Origin: Flammeovirgaceae bacterium UBA5867
GTDB taxonomy: Bacteria > Bacteroidota > Bacteroidia > Cytophagales > Cyclobacteriaceae
Direction of reading: 5' to 3'
Length of the DNA: 11,006 nucleotides
NCBI GenBank assembly: GCA_002432545.1
Contig: DJFR01000194.1
Location: forward strand, 2,192-13,197
The position numbers and the translations under genes are program-made. Below the pieces are notes generated by a model. That model was not told where the DNA came from, searched no databases, and was given only the letters and a program-made list of their open reading frames with translations. Position 1 is the stretch's first letter, and the number at the start of each line of letters is the position of its first letter. This document shows, piece by piece, positions 1-5,708 of this stretch.

Positions 1-495
1 TCGGATATATTCCGGTATGCGCTTGATTCGCATGGCGACCAGATGGTAAAGCTTATTCACGAGCTCGACTTTATCGACAATTATATACGTATTCAGCAGG
101 TTCGTTTTGGAGATCGCCTGAAGTTTGTAAAACAGGTGGATTTCTCCTGTCTGAATGTTGAAATCCCTCCGATGATTCTTCAACCCCTCGTTGAAAATTC
201 TGTGAAGTATGGAATTGCCCCGAAGGAAGATGGCGGAACGATCATCCTTACTGTGAAGCGTTTTAACAACATGATCTTTTTTGAAGTAAAAGATGATGGA
301 CTCGGTTCAAAAGCGAAGAAGGTAATGGATGGAAGTTCCAGCGGTGTAGGTATGAAAAATACCGATCAGCGTTTGAAAAGTATATTTGGTCCGGGCTCGG
401 GTTTACGAATTCACTCCAACGAGTGGGGATATTCTGTCAGCTTCTTTATTCCGTACGAGGAAATAGTTGAAGAATTGAAAAGCAAAGCAATGTAA
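1..495 (+). CDS. LytS/YehU-type sensor histidine kinase, C-terminal part (5' truncated by window edge)
   Basis: This is the C-terminal 164 residues of a LytS-family (HPK8) sensor kinase, which phosphorylates a LytTR response regulator. The frame is open from base 1, so the gene begins outside the window; the ATG at 43 is internal. The visible part starts at the end of the His_kinase domain (SDIFRYAL, then an RFGDRL stretch typical of this family). The ATPase part follows: N-box QPLVENSVKYGI (Asn about visible residue 66), G1 box DDGLG (Asp about 99) and G2 box GVGMKNTDQRL (about 115-125). The phosphoacceptor His and any membrane sensor region lie upstream of the window. Its stop is 21 bases before the start of the LytTR regulator at 517, so the two almost certainly form a co-transcribed cognate pair. 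The input signal cannot be judged from this fragment. Confidence 0.93.
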   Translation, partial: SDIFRYALDSHGDQMVKLIHELDFIDNYIRIQQVRFGDRLKFVKQVDFSCLNVEIPPMILQPLVENSVKYGIAPKEDGGTIILTVKRFNNMIFFEVKDDGLGSKAKKVMDGSSSGVGMKNTDQRLKSIFGPGSGLRIHSNEWGYSVSFFIPYEEIVEELKSKAM

Positions 496-516
496 CTTAT
501 TAAACTATATCTATAC

Positions 517-1260
517 ATGAACATAACTTGTGTTATTGTCGATGATGAAAAATTAGCACGCGACCTTTTACAAGAGTATTTGCAACAGATGCCGAACATC
601 CAGGTTATCGGTGAGTGCTCGAAAGGAAAGGATGCTGTAGAGTTAATTGATAAGGAGAAACCAGATCTTGTTTTTCTGGATGTACAGATGCCGGGCATGA
701 CTGGCTTTGATGTACTGGATGAAATTACACACGATCCATACGTGATATTCTGTACGGCATACGATCAGTATGCGCTGAAAGCATTCGAAAAAAATGCAGT
801 TGACTATATTCTGAAACCACTCGACCAGGAGCGCTTCAAGCTCGCGGTTGAGCGTGCTATAGCGCGTATGAAGATGGAGCAGAATAACGTAGGCGAACTG
901 CTGCGCAATCTCAAAACTGAAAACAAAACTTCGTACGACTCGCATATATTCGTGCAGAAGTCTGAGAAGTTGTTGAATCTTCCTGTGGATGAAATAGTAT
1001 ACCTGGAGGCTTCCGGTGATTACACGATTCTTACTACCAAGAACGATCAGTTTGTAAGTTCATCCGGTATAGGTAAACTCGAAGAGATTCTGAATCCGGA
1101 GATTTTTATCCGCGTACATAGAAGTACCATCATCAACATCAACAGTCTGAAAGAAATTGAAAAACATTTCAATGGCGGTATGGTGGTGAAGATGCAGAAT
1201 GGAAAGAGCTTCCCGGTAAGCAGAACGTATGCTAAGCTTATTCGTAAGAAGGTAGTATAG
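517..1260 (+). CDS. LytTR-family response regulator
   Basis: Two-component response regulator of 247 residues, normal length for the LytR/AlgR class. The receiver domain covers about 1-115: acidic pair D9/D10, phosphoacceptor D55 in FLDVQMPG, T80 in the FCTAYD strand, and K100 in the KP motif. A short linker leads to a LytTR DNA-binding domain at about 142-247, shown by EIVYLEASGDYT, FIRVHRSTIIN and FPVSRTYAKLI. LytTR domains bind DNA through a beta fold rather than a helix-turn-helix. The gene directly follows the kinase fragment (1-495) and is its likely phosphorylation partner. The ATG at 517 is chosen because the receiver strand MNITCVIVDD begins there; no Shine-Dalgarno sequence precedes it, which is usual in Bacteroidota. 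A strong terminator (1282-1329) follows. Target genes cannot be told from the sequence. Confidence 0.97.
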   Translation: MNITCVIVDDEKLARDLLQEYLQQMPNIQVIGECSKGKDAVELIDKEKPDLVFLDVQMPGMTGFDVLDEITHDPYVIFCTAYDQYALKAFEKNAVDYILKPLDQERFKLAVERAIARMKMEQNNVGELLRNLKTENKTSYDSHIFVQKSEKLLNLPVDEIVYLEASGDYTILTTKNDQFVSSSGIGKLEEILNPEIFIRVHRSTIININSLKEIEKHFNGGMVVKMQNGKSFPVSRTYAKLIRKKVV

Positions 1261-1281
1261 TATACTTACTTCGACTTTTTG

Positions 1282-1329
1282 ATTCCCGTGAGGTGGTAGA
1301 TGTTGCTAAACTTCACGGGAATTTTTTTT
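1282..1329 (+). terminator. Rho-independent terminator of the LytS/LytTR operon
   Basis: A perfect 10-bp stem, ATTCCCGTGA (1282-1291) with TCACGGGAAT (1313-1322), can be extended by a G-U and a G-C pair, closes a loop of about 17 bases and runs into eight T residues (1322-1329). The bases on the other side of the stem give no T-run on the minus strand, so it should act only on rightward transcription. It lies 21 bases after the regulator stop and 4 bases before the stop of the convergent DUF4230 gene. Confidence 0.92.
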
Positions 1330-1333
1330 GTCA

Positions 1334-1984
1334 CTATGGAAGATAAATCTTCTCCCCACCCGAATATTCAATGGTAACATTCTTCCCATGAGCCTTCATG
1401 ATCTCGCGGATTTTAGTTTCGAACGCTTGCTGAGCATCTTTAACAAAGTCTGCCTGTGCAGCGTATCCTTTCGCATCGTTGTTAAATGCGTTGATAGCCG
1501 CAGTACGATCTTTTGCTCTTATCGGGTTCAACCATCCATGCTCATCTTTAAATTTAATATCGCCCATTGACTCCAGTGACAGTAATTTTGGATGCGGGAG
1601 TATAACGGTTGCGTTCTCTTCATTGATGTTTATTGTAAACTTCTGGTTGAGATCGAAACCTGCCTTCGCTTCGAAGGTGCCGGTAATGGTAATGGTCTTC
1701 GTGCTCTTCAGCCAGGTGTTCGTCCACGCGTAGTTGTGCTGGAATTTCTGAGATATAGTGGCCAGTTCAAGTATAGGTGTTTGCTGTTGCAGCACTACCG
1801 TGTTGTTAACCGTTACCTCGGGTGTAAATTGAAAAGCTTCTTTGAAATCCCGACCAAGTTGCCTGGCTCCTTCGTAGCTACGCTGTGCAACCTGTGTAGG
1901 TATATATACAATCAATACATAAGCTGTAATGCTCAGTGTTACCAGTAGTAGGATGATGAGTATAATTTTTCGATTCGAGAACAT
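1334..1984 (-). CDS. DUF4230 family protein, one N-terminal membrane anchor
   Basis: Protein of 216 residues assigned to the DUF4230 family from its overall pattern; the family has no established biochemical function. Residues about 5-28 (KIILIILLLVTLSITAYVLIV) form one hydrophobic segment that would anchor the protein, with the rest probably outside the cytoplasmic membrane. The body has the family-like order: a beta strand with ITITGTFEAKAGFDLN (about 97-112), an acidic-polar strand, then ATVILPHPKLLSLE (about 125-138) and a helical C-terminal part (about 160-205) ending in a short strand. It starts 30 bases after the stop of the upstream gene (LbH protein, 2015-2626) on the same strand and is probably the last gene of the operon with that gene and the VOC gene. 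No catalytic motif is visible. The domain name is from memory of the family; a profile search would settle it. Confidence 0.75.
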   Translation of the reverse strand: MFSNRKIILIILLLVTLSITAYVLIVYIPTQVAQRSYEGARQLGRDFKEAFQFTPEVTVNNTVVLQQQTPILELATISQKFQHNYAWTNTWLKSTKTITITGTFEAKAGFDLNQKFTININEENATVILPHPKLLSLESMGDIKFKDEHGWLNPIRAKDRTAAINAFNNDAKGYAAQADFVKDAQQAFETKIREIMKAHGKNVTIEYSGGEKIYLP

Positions 1985-2014
1985 CTTGTGTACTATAAAA
2001 ACTCTTCTGTATAC

Positions 2015-2626
2015 TTATTTAACCTGCTCGACCAGCTCAAGTCTTTTAACAATAGAATTGACTGAAAGAATTGTGCCGGGCGATAACACTGCGTTGGCTC
2101 CGATCTTTGTTCCATCGCCAACCAGCGCTCCGAATTTTGTGATGCCCGTGGCTAGCTTTTTACCATCAATCAATATGCTGATCTCTTTGTCGGTTCGCTC
2201 GTTGTAGTGATTGGCAATAACTGAGCCTGCCTCCATATTTACTTTGGATCCTATAATAGAATCGCCTGCAAAATTGAAGTGAGCCAATGCTGCATGTGGC
2301 ATAATGAAACTCGATTTTATTTCGCATCCTGGTCCGATGCTGCAACCTTCTCCGAGATATACACCGCCTCGCAGGTATGCATGTGCTCCTATAAAACATC
2401 CGGCCGATATAATCGCAGGACTTTTTGTAATAACATGCTCTTCAATACGCGCATCCTTGTGAATAGCAACATGGTCGCGTATAGTATAATCTCCGGAGAG
2501 CATCTTTATCTTTTCTAAGATATGTACGGATGCTGATGTGGTGATGTCCCACGGAGCTATACCTTGCAGATGAGCAAAGAGCTGTAGAAAATCCGGTGTA
2601 TAGGATTGAAGGTTGATTGTGTTCAT
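2015..2626 (-). CDS. Left-handed beta-helix (hexapeptide-repeat) protein, stand-alone C-terminal domain of sugar-nucleotidyltransferase type
   Basis: Protein of 203 residues dominated by hexapeptide repeats of a left-handed beta-helix (about 45-190), e.g. AIISAGCFIGAHAYLRGGVYLG and ALVGDGTKIGANAVLSPGTILS. The stretch with EIKSSFIMPHAALAHFNFAGDSIIG, then VNMEAGSVIANH and a late TGITKFGALVGDG, follows the pattern of the C-terminal helix of GlmU and of the glucose-1-phosphate thymidylyltransferase-like family. Here the usual N-terminal nucleotidyltransferase domain (GxGxRM loop) is absent; the first 45 residues are instead a short helical region. It may therefore be an acetyltransferase-like enzyme or a non-catalytic partner. 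The conserved His of the HFNFAGDS motif, catalytic in GlmU-type acetyltransferases, is present. It begins 6 bases after the stop of the VOC gene, indicating an operon with it. Substrate unknown. Confidence 0.85.
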   Translation of the reverse strand: MNTINLQSYTPDFLQLFAHLQGIAPWDITTSASVHILEKIKMLSGDYTIRDHVAIHKDARIEEHVITKSPAIISAGCFIGAHAYLRGGVYLGEGCSIGPGCEIKSSFIMPHAALAHFNFAGDSIIGSKVNMEAGSVIANHYNERTDKEISILIDGKKLATGITKFGALVGDGTKIGANAVLSPGTILSVNSIVKRLELVEQVK

Positions 2627-2632
2627 GATTGA

Positions 2633-3022
2633 CTATTGTTCATATAGTTCGAGTGGCAGGCCGTCAGGATCAGAGAAGAATGTAAAACGCTTGCCGGTAA
2701 ATTCATCGATGCGGACAGGTTCGGTTACTACGTTGTGTGCTGTTAGTTCCGCCACTGCGGAGTCAATATCGTGCACCGTAAACGCGAGATGACGCAGGCC
2801 TCGTGCTTCCGGTCGCGATACGCGCTGTGGAGGATCAGGAAAGGAAAACAGTTCAATGGTATAGCGATCACCTAATGCCAAATCCAGTTTATACGATTTA
2901 CGTTCAGCACGATAATATTCACCGAGCACGCGGAAGCCAAGCACCTCGGTATAAAATTTTTTAGACACAGCATAGTCAGAGCAGATGATGGCGATGTGGT
3001 GTATGTTTTGCAGTTGCAGCAT
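2633..3022 (-). CDS. yaeR: VOC-superfamily glyoxalase I-like metalloprotein, SMU1112c/YaeR type
   Basis: Protein of 129 residues, the same length as E. coli YaeR, to which it is very similar by memory (HHIAII, DYAVSKKFY, LDLAL, IELFSFPDPP, SRPEARGLRHLAF, KRFTFFSDPDGLPLELYEQ). It has two beta-alpha-beta-beta-beta modules of the vicinal oxygen chelate fold. The expected metal ligands are all present: H9 (or H8), E57, H78 and E125. Family members resemble glyoxalase I, but their physiological substrate is not established, so detoxification of a 2-oxoaldehyde is only a possibility. It is the first gene of a probable leftward operon with the beta-helix protein (6-base gap) and the DUF4230 gene, and is divergent from the DUF456 gene with 43 bases between starts. 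Confidence 0.93.
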   Translation of the reverse strand: MLQLQNIHHIAIICSDYAVSKKFYTEVLGFRVLGEYYRAERKSYKLDLALGDRYTIELFSFPDPPQRVSRPEARGLRHLAFTVHDIDSAVAELTAHNVVTEPVRIDEFTGKRFTFFSDPDGLPLELYEQ

Positions 3023-3065
3023 GCGTAGTAATTGTCAACTTAAATTTCATTAATTTTTGTTCATC

Positions 3066-3542
3066 ATGGATACACTTTGGATCGTTCTCGGGATAATTTT
3101 CATGCTGGCGGGGTTAGCCGGTTGTATTCTTCCATTACTGCCAGGCCCACCGTTGTGTTTTATTGGTATGTTGTTGCTGCAGTTAAGAACAGAGCCTCCG
3201 TTCACTACAAAGTTTCTGATTATATGGGGCGTAATTACGGTTGTTATAACGGTGCTGGATTATGTTATACCACTTTACGGAACCAAAAAGTTTGGCGGCA
3301 GCAAGTATGGTGCATGGGGGTGTACGCTCGGCTTGCTGGTGGGTATATTTACTGGCCCCTGGGGTATAATTATAGGGCCTTTTATAGGAGCATTCATTGG
3401 TGAAGTAATCGCGAATTCAAATTCATCGCAGGCGTTGCGTGCAGCCTTTGGATCGTTCATCGGTTTCCTGTTTGGTACACTGCTGAAACTTATTGTATGC
3501 TTTGTGATGTGTTGGTATTTTGTAGCAAGCCTGATAGGTTGA
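3066..3542 (+). CDS. DUF456 integral membrane protein
   Basis: Membrane protein of 158 residues with the DUF456 pattern: an N-terminal helix (about 4-24) ending in the family signature LPGPPLCFIGMLLL (about 25-38), a second helix (about 49-70) followed by a YGTKKFGGSKYGAWG turn, then two glycine-rich segments (about 84-115 and 127-156) with many GxxxG-like spacings (GIFTGPWGIIIGPFIGAFIGE), suggesting tightly packed helices. No function is established for the family. The frame is also open from a TTG at 3057, adding three residues, but the ATG at 3066 is the more natural start and gives the usual N-terminus MDTLWIVLG. It is divergent from the VOC gene and lies 42 bases before the thioesterase gene; a promoter-like element sits between the two, so they may be separate units. 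Confidence 0.9.
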   Translation: MDTLWIVLGIIFMLAGLAGCILPLLPGPPLCFIGMLLLQLRTEPPFTTKFLIIWGVITVVITVLDYVIPLYGTKKFGGSKYGAWGCTLGLLVGIFTGPWGIIIGPFIGAFIGEVIANSNSSQALRAAFGSFIGFLFGTLLKLIVCFVMCWYFVASLIG

Positions 3543-3547
3543 TGAAT

Positions 3548-3572
3548 AAATATATACCTTGCAACGAATAGT
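3548..3572 (+). promoter_or_regulatory. Promoter-like element upstream of the thioesterase gene, carrying two repeated motifs
   Basis: Directly after the DUF456 stop the sequence reads AAATATATACCT (3548-3559) and overlaps TGCAACGAATAGT (3560-3572). The 12-mer recurs at 5157-5168 and, inverted, at 10987-10998. The 13-mer recurs inverted at 4643-4655 upstream of purN. The part TACCTTGCAACG (3555-3566) resembles the Bacteroidota -7 element TAnnTTTG with one T missing and matches similar sites before hemH and the PAS kinase. It would give a leader of about 15-20 bases for the gene starting at 3585. I see no good TTTG at the right distance upstream, so this is tentative. Confidence 0.4.
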
Positions 3573-3584
3573 GAATATAACGAT

Positions 3585-4040
3585 ATGGCAAACTTTAGTC
3601 TCCCGATTCAAATACGATGGGCTGATATAGATCAGAACCGTCACCTGCGTCACTCTGCATATTATGATTATGGTGCAATGGCGCGTATGATCTTTCTTTC
3701 GGAGCATGGCATCACTACACAGAAACTTGAGTCACTTAAAATCGGCCCGATTCTGTTTCGGGAGGAAGCAGTTTTCAAAAGAGAAATTACACTGGATGAT
3801 AAGCTCACACTCGATGTAGAACTGATCAAGGCAACCAAAGATTTCGCTCGCTGGAGCCTTCGTCATAATTTTCTGAAGCACGATAATACGTTGGCAGCTA
3901 ATGTTACCGTGGAAGGGGCCTGGCTTGACCTTGAGAAAAGAAAGCTGGTTACACCGGATGAGTTTGTTCAGTCTATCTTCAGTGAATTTCCGCGCGCTGC
4001 TACATTCGAGTGGATCATTCGCGAAGAGAAGAAAGCTTAA
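3585..4040 (+). CDS. Hotdog-fold acyl-CoA thioesterase (4HBT/YbgC-like)
   Basis: Protein of 151 residues with a single hotdog domain of the 4-hydroxybenzoyl-CoA thioesterase type. The N-terminal signature RWADIDQNRHLRHSAYYDYG (11-30) matches the family pattern of two Asp residues before a H..N/H..Y turn. D16 aligns with the catalytic Asp of the Pseudomonas 4-HBA-CoA thioesterase, and it is followed by the long central helix (about 25-40). Later strands (LTLDVELIKATKDFARWSLRH and AANVTVEGAWLDLEKRKLVTP) complete the fold. The likely reaction is hydrolysis of a fatty or other acyl-CoA in the cytoplasm; the substrate cannot be read from the sequence. Its stop codon overlaps that of the convergent purN gene (shared TTAA at 4037-4040), and no terminator hairpin is visible between them. 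Confidence 0.9.
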   Translation: MANFSLPIQIRWADIDQNRHLRHSAYYDYGAMARMIFLSEHGITTQKLESLKIGPILFREEAVFKREITLDDKLTLDVELIKATKDFARWSLRHNFLKHDNTLAANVTVEGAWLDLEKRKLVTPDEFVQSIFSEFPRAATFEWIIREEKKA

Positions 4041-4618
4041 TCTTTACTCAACACCCATTGCTCAATTACAGCAGGGTAATGTTCATATTCAAGCTGATGT
4101 ACTTTATGTGCAATCTGCTCGGGTGTATCATTGGCATGTATTAGGCAGGATGCCTGGAAGATAATCTCGCCTTCATCATATTTATCATCCACAGCATGAA
4201 TAGTTATACCGGTCTTTGTATCACCGGCAAGTTTAATAGCTTCATGTACCTTCATGCCATACATACCTTTACCACCATAGTTTGGCAACAGTGCCGGATG
4301 TATATTAATGATGTGATGCGGGTATGCTTGTATCAGGTATGTGGGTATAAGCCAGAGGAAGCCGGCCAGTACAACGTGTGTTACTTTTTTTTCCTGCAGC
4401 CAGTCCAGTACAATGGTGCTGTCTTTAAACTGCGGTCTGTCAAATATTTTTGCTTCAATGTCATAGTTACGCGCCCGTTGTAATGCAAACGCCTGCGGAT
4501 TGTTACTCAGCAAAAGAACAACTTCAATGGACGGATGATTTTTAAAACGTTTAAAGATCTCTTCAGCATTGGTTCCGCTGCCGGAAGCAAAAATTGCCAC
4601 ACGATATTTCTCAGACAT
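4037..4618 (-). CDS. purN: Phosphoribosylglycinamide formyltransferase (GAR transformylase)
   Basis: Folate-dependent enzyme of the third step of de novo purine synthesis; it transfers a formyl group from 10-formyltetrahydrofolate to GAR. The 193-residue product is close to the usual length. Visible motifs: the phosphate loop ASGSGTNAEEI (11-21), the substrate and catalytic segment INIHPALLPNYGGKGMYG with N105 and H107, H125 in KVHEA, and D145 in HAVDDKYDEG, which align with N106, H108 and D144 of the E. coli enzyme. The ATG at 4618 is chosen: the frame remains open to a TTG at 4669, but those 17 extra residues are not part of the family, and a near-perfect promoter element lies inside that stretch. 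No other pur gene is adjacent. The gene is convergent with the thioesterase gene (4-bp overlap). Confidence 0.97.
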   Translation of the reverse strand: MSEKYRVAIFASGSGTNAEEIFKRFKNHPSIEVVLLLSNNPQAFALQRARNYDIEAKIFDRPQFKDSTIVLDWLQEKKVTHVVLAGFLWLIPTYLIQAYPHHIINIHPALLPNYGGKGMYGMKVHEAIKLAGDTKTGITIHAVDDKYDEGEIIFQASCLIHANDTPEQIAHKVHQLEYEHYPAVIEQWVLSKD

Positions 4619-4624
4619 AGGCCG

Positions 4625-4632
4625 CAAAGATA
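4625..4632 (-). promoter_or_regulatory. Bacteroidota-type -7 element of purN
   Basis: Read on the minus strand, this is TATCTTTG, an exact match to the TAnnTTTG consensus of the main Bacteroidota sigma factor. It ends only 6 bases before the purN ATG, so transcription would begin at or just before the start codon and the mRNA would be nearly leaderless. The -33 position has only a weak match (GGTG about 21 bases upstream). The 13-mer TGCAACGAATAGT shared with the thioesterase upstream region lies at 4643-4655. Confidence 0.55.
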
Positions 4633-4642
4633 ACGCAGCGTT

Positions 4643-4655
4643 ACTATTCGTTGCA
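4643..4655 (-). repeat. 13-mer shared, inverted, with the thioesterase promoter region
   Basis: On the minus strand this reads TGCAACGAATAGT, identical to 3560-3572 on the plus strand. The two copies therefore face each other, one upstream of each gene of the convergent thioesterase/purN pair, 25 to 37 bases from the respective start codons at their near ends. A match of this length somewhere in the whole window could be chance, but both copies lie in short upstream gaps. Confidence 0.45.
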
Positions 4656-4742
4656 CCCGCTATAAACAAATTTATGACTACAGCACATAATGATTCGCTG
4701 CGAAGCGATTAACTTTAACCTGTAATCTACTTCCTTACTGTT

Positions 4743-5153
4743 ATGGAAACCTTTGGCGAAAAAGTAAAACGTACAACAAAAAAAGTGATCCGCGCTATAA
4801 TCATCTTGGTGATACTGGGTGGTGTTATCACCTTTTCATTTTTATACTGGGGCACATACGAAGATGGCGTAATGGCCGGCAAGATTCTGCGCATTAGCGA
4901 GAAAGGCGTAATGTTCAAAACCTACGAAGGGAAAATCAATCTTGAAACGTTCGGGGCATTGAAAGGAACAAGTCCTATAGCAGAGTCGTTTGACTTTTCG
5001 GTTGAGAAGAGTGATAAAGATCTGATTCAGGAATTGCAGGCCGTAGCGCTGAGTGGCGAGCGGGTAAATCTATACTTTGTAAAACGATATGCACTTTTCC
5101 CGTGGCGTGGCGATACAAAATATTTTGCCACACGTATAGAGCGTTTGAAGTAA
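4743..5153 (+). CDS. Small conserved protein with one transmembrane helix, function unknown
   Basis: Protein of 136 residues. A basic N-terminus (METFGEKVKRTTKKVIR) leads into one strongly hydrophobic segment at about 17-37, so it is probably an inner-membrane protein anchored at the N-terminus with the remaining 100 residues outside. The soluble part has a strand-rich pattern with motifs I recognise from short Bacteroidota proteins: YWGTYEDGVMAGKILRISEKG, FKTYEGKINLETFGALKG, FDFSVEKSDKD, ALSGERVNLYFVKRY and FPWRGDTKYF. From memory, relatives are sometimes labelled 6-phosphogluconate dehydrogenase in databases. Nothing here supports that: there is no Rossmann fold, no NADP motif, and the protein is far too short. 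No function is proposed. It has its own terminator at 5176-5211 and is convergent with the XRE regulator gene. Confidence 0.82.
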   Translation: METFGEKVKRTTKKVIRAIIILVILGGVITFSFLYWGTYEDGVMAGKILRISEKGVMFKTYEGKINLETFGALKGTSPIAESFDFSVEKSDKDLIQELQAVALSGERVNLYFVKRYALFPWRGDTKYFATRIERLK

Positions 5154-5156
5154 GGT

Positions 5157-5168
5157 AAATATATACCT
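5157..5168 (+). repeat. Intergenic 12-mer AAATATATACCT
   Basis: Exact copy of the 12-mer also at 3548-3559 and, inverted, at 10987-10998. It starts 3 bases after the stop of the small membrane protein and 7 bases before the terminator stem. All three copies in this window lie just after a stop codon and none lies in a gene. Its role is unknown. Confidence 0.5.
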
Positions 5169-5175
5169 ATATGTG

Positions 5176-5211
5176 AAGGCCGTTCATTCATGATGAGCGG
5201 CCTTTGTTTTT
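5176..5211 (+). terminator. Rho-independent terminator after the small membrane protein gene
   Basis: A 12-bp stem (5176-5187 with 5193-5204), starting AAGGCCG and ending CGGCCTT with one internal T-G wobble, closes a 5-base loop and is followed by TGTTTTT. There is no T-run on the other side, so it should act on rightward transcription and protects the convergent XRE gene, whose stop is at 5223. Confidence 0.9.
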
Positions 5212-5222
5212 ATAGTTACAGG

Positions 5223-5567
5223 TTAACCGAGCAATACCGATTTCTCTTCCATCAGTTTAATGATTCTGCGCAGGTAATCAATTTCCTTGCGCGAGAGCTC
5301 CAGTTGCCGTTGGTATTCGGTTTCCGGAGGAGCCTGAAGTTTACTTTCTGCAGCGAGTTGCTCAGGCAGGTTTGAATAGTATTGAAAGAAATCGTGATTG
5401 AGCACCTGCGAGATGCGAAGGAGCAAGCCGGTATCGAGATGGCGCTTGCGGAAAATACGGTAAACATTCTGACGCACGGTTCCCAGCTCATCGGCAAAAT
5501 CAGTAAGCTTCATTTGGCGATGGTCAAACACTTCCTTGATTTTGGGTCCTATTTCAACATATCCCAT
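5223..5567 (-). CDS. XRE-family helix-turn-helix regulator with C-terminal coiled coil
   Basis: Protein of 114 residues. Residues about 5-65 are an XRE (Cro/CI-type) helix-turn-helix domain: IGPKIKEVFDHRQMKLTDFADELGT, the recognition helix around VRQNVYRIFRKRHLD, then LLLRISQVLNHDFFQYYS. After a short linker (66-80) a charged, heptad-like helix at about 80-111 (YQRQLELSRKEIDYLRRIIKLMEEK) probably forms a coiled coil for dimerisation. It is a cytoplasmic DNA-binding protein; effector and targets are unknown. It is divergent from the STAS-like gene, and the 141-base gap holds a cluster of inverted TTAC/GTAA half-sites that could be its operator. An A-rich run in its leader (the T-run at 5578-5585 on the plus strand) is the only translation signal visible. 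Confidence 0.9.
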   Translation of the reverse strand: MGYVEIGPKIKEVFDHRQMKLTDFADELGTVRQNVYRIFRKRHLDTGLLLRISQVLNHDFFQYYSNLPEQLAAESKLQAPPETEYQRQLELSRKEIDYLRRIIKLMEEKSVLLG

Positions 5568-5627
5568 GATCCAACTATTTTTTTTCGGGTGAACGATCGG
5601 ATGTATAAAGTTCTTAATATACGCTTT

Positions 5628-5697
5628 GTAATCAGTTGGGTTACAATTGTAACCAAGCGTTTTACGTCTTCGTAAATTGTCGTTAAAATTACGTAAT
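5628..5697. promoter_or_regulatory. Cluster of TTAC/GTAA inverted half-sites, candidate operator region
   Basis: Seven 4-base half-sites lie within 70 bases: GTAA at 5628, 5649, 5672 and 5693; TTAC at 5641, 5662 and 5689. They form three nested palindromes: a perfect 16-bp palindrome GGTTACAATTGTAACC (5639-5654), TTTACG-TCTT-CGTAAA (5661-5676) and a perfect 10-bp palindrome ATTACGTAAT (5688-5697). The cluster begins 61 bases upstream of the XRE start and ends 11 bases upstream of the STAS-like start, so it should cover the promoter of the latter. Binding by the divergent XRE protein is an inference from position only. Confidence 0.6.
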
Positions 5698-5708
5698 CAA
5701 AGCAACAT

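Noticed and set aside
43..495. Treating the ATG at 43 as the true start of a short kinase protein
   Set aside because: The frame is open to base 1 and the preceding residues SDIFRYAL are part of the conserved LytS kinase domain, so the gene is truncated by the window.
1592..1948. Open frame of 118 codons on the plus strand across the DUF4230 gene
   Set aside because: Opposite-strand shadow; the minus-strand protein has a clear membrane anchor and family pattern.
3057..3065. TTG start of the DUF456 gene three codons upstream
   Set aside because: An ATG lies at codon four and gives the standard hydrophobic N-terminus; TTG has no supporting ribosome site.
4619..4669. Longer purN start at TTG 4669
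   Set aside because: The added 17 residues precede the conserved PurN N-terminus, and a perfect TATCTTTG element lies within that stretch.
4694..4708. Small hairpin TCGCT-GCGA-AGCGA (4695-4708) with a GNRA-type tetraloop upstream of the small membrane protein gene
   Set aside because: Only a 5-bp stem with no T-run and no conserved riboswitch or leader features; noted but too small to call an RNA element.
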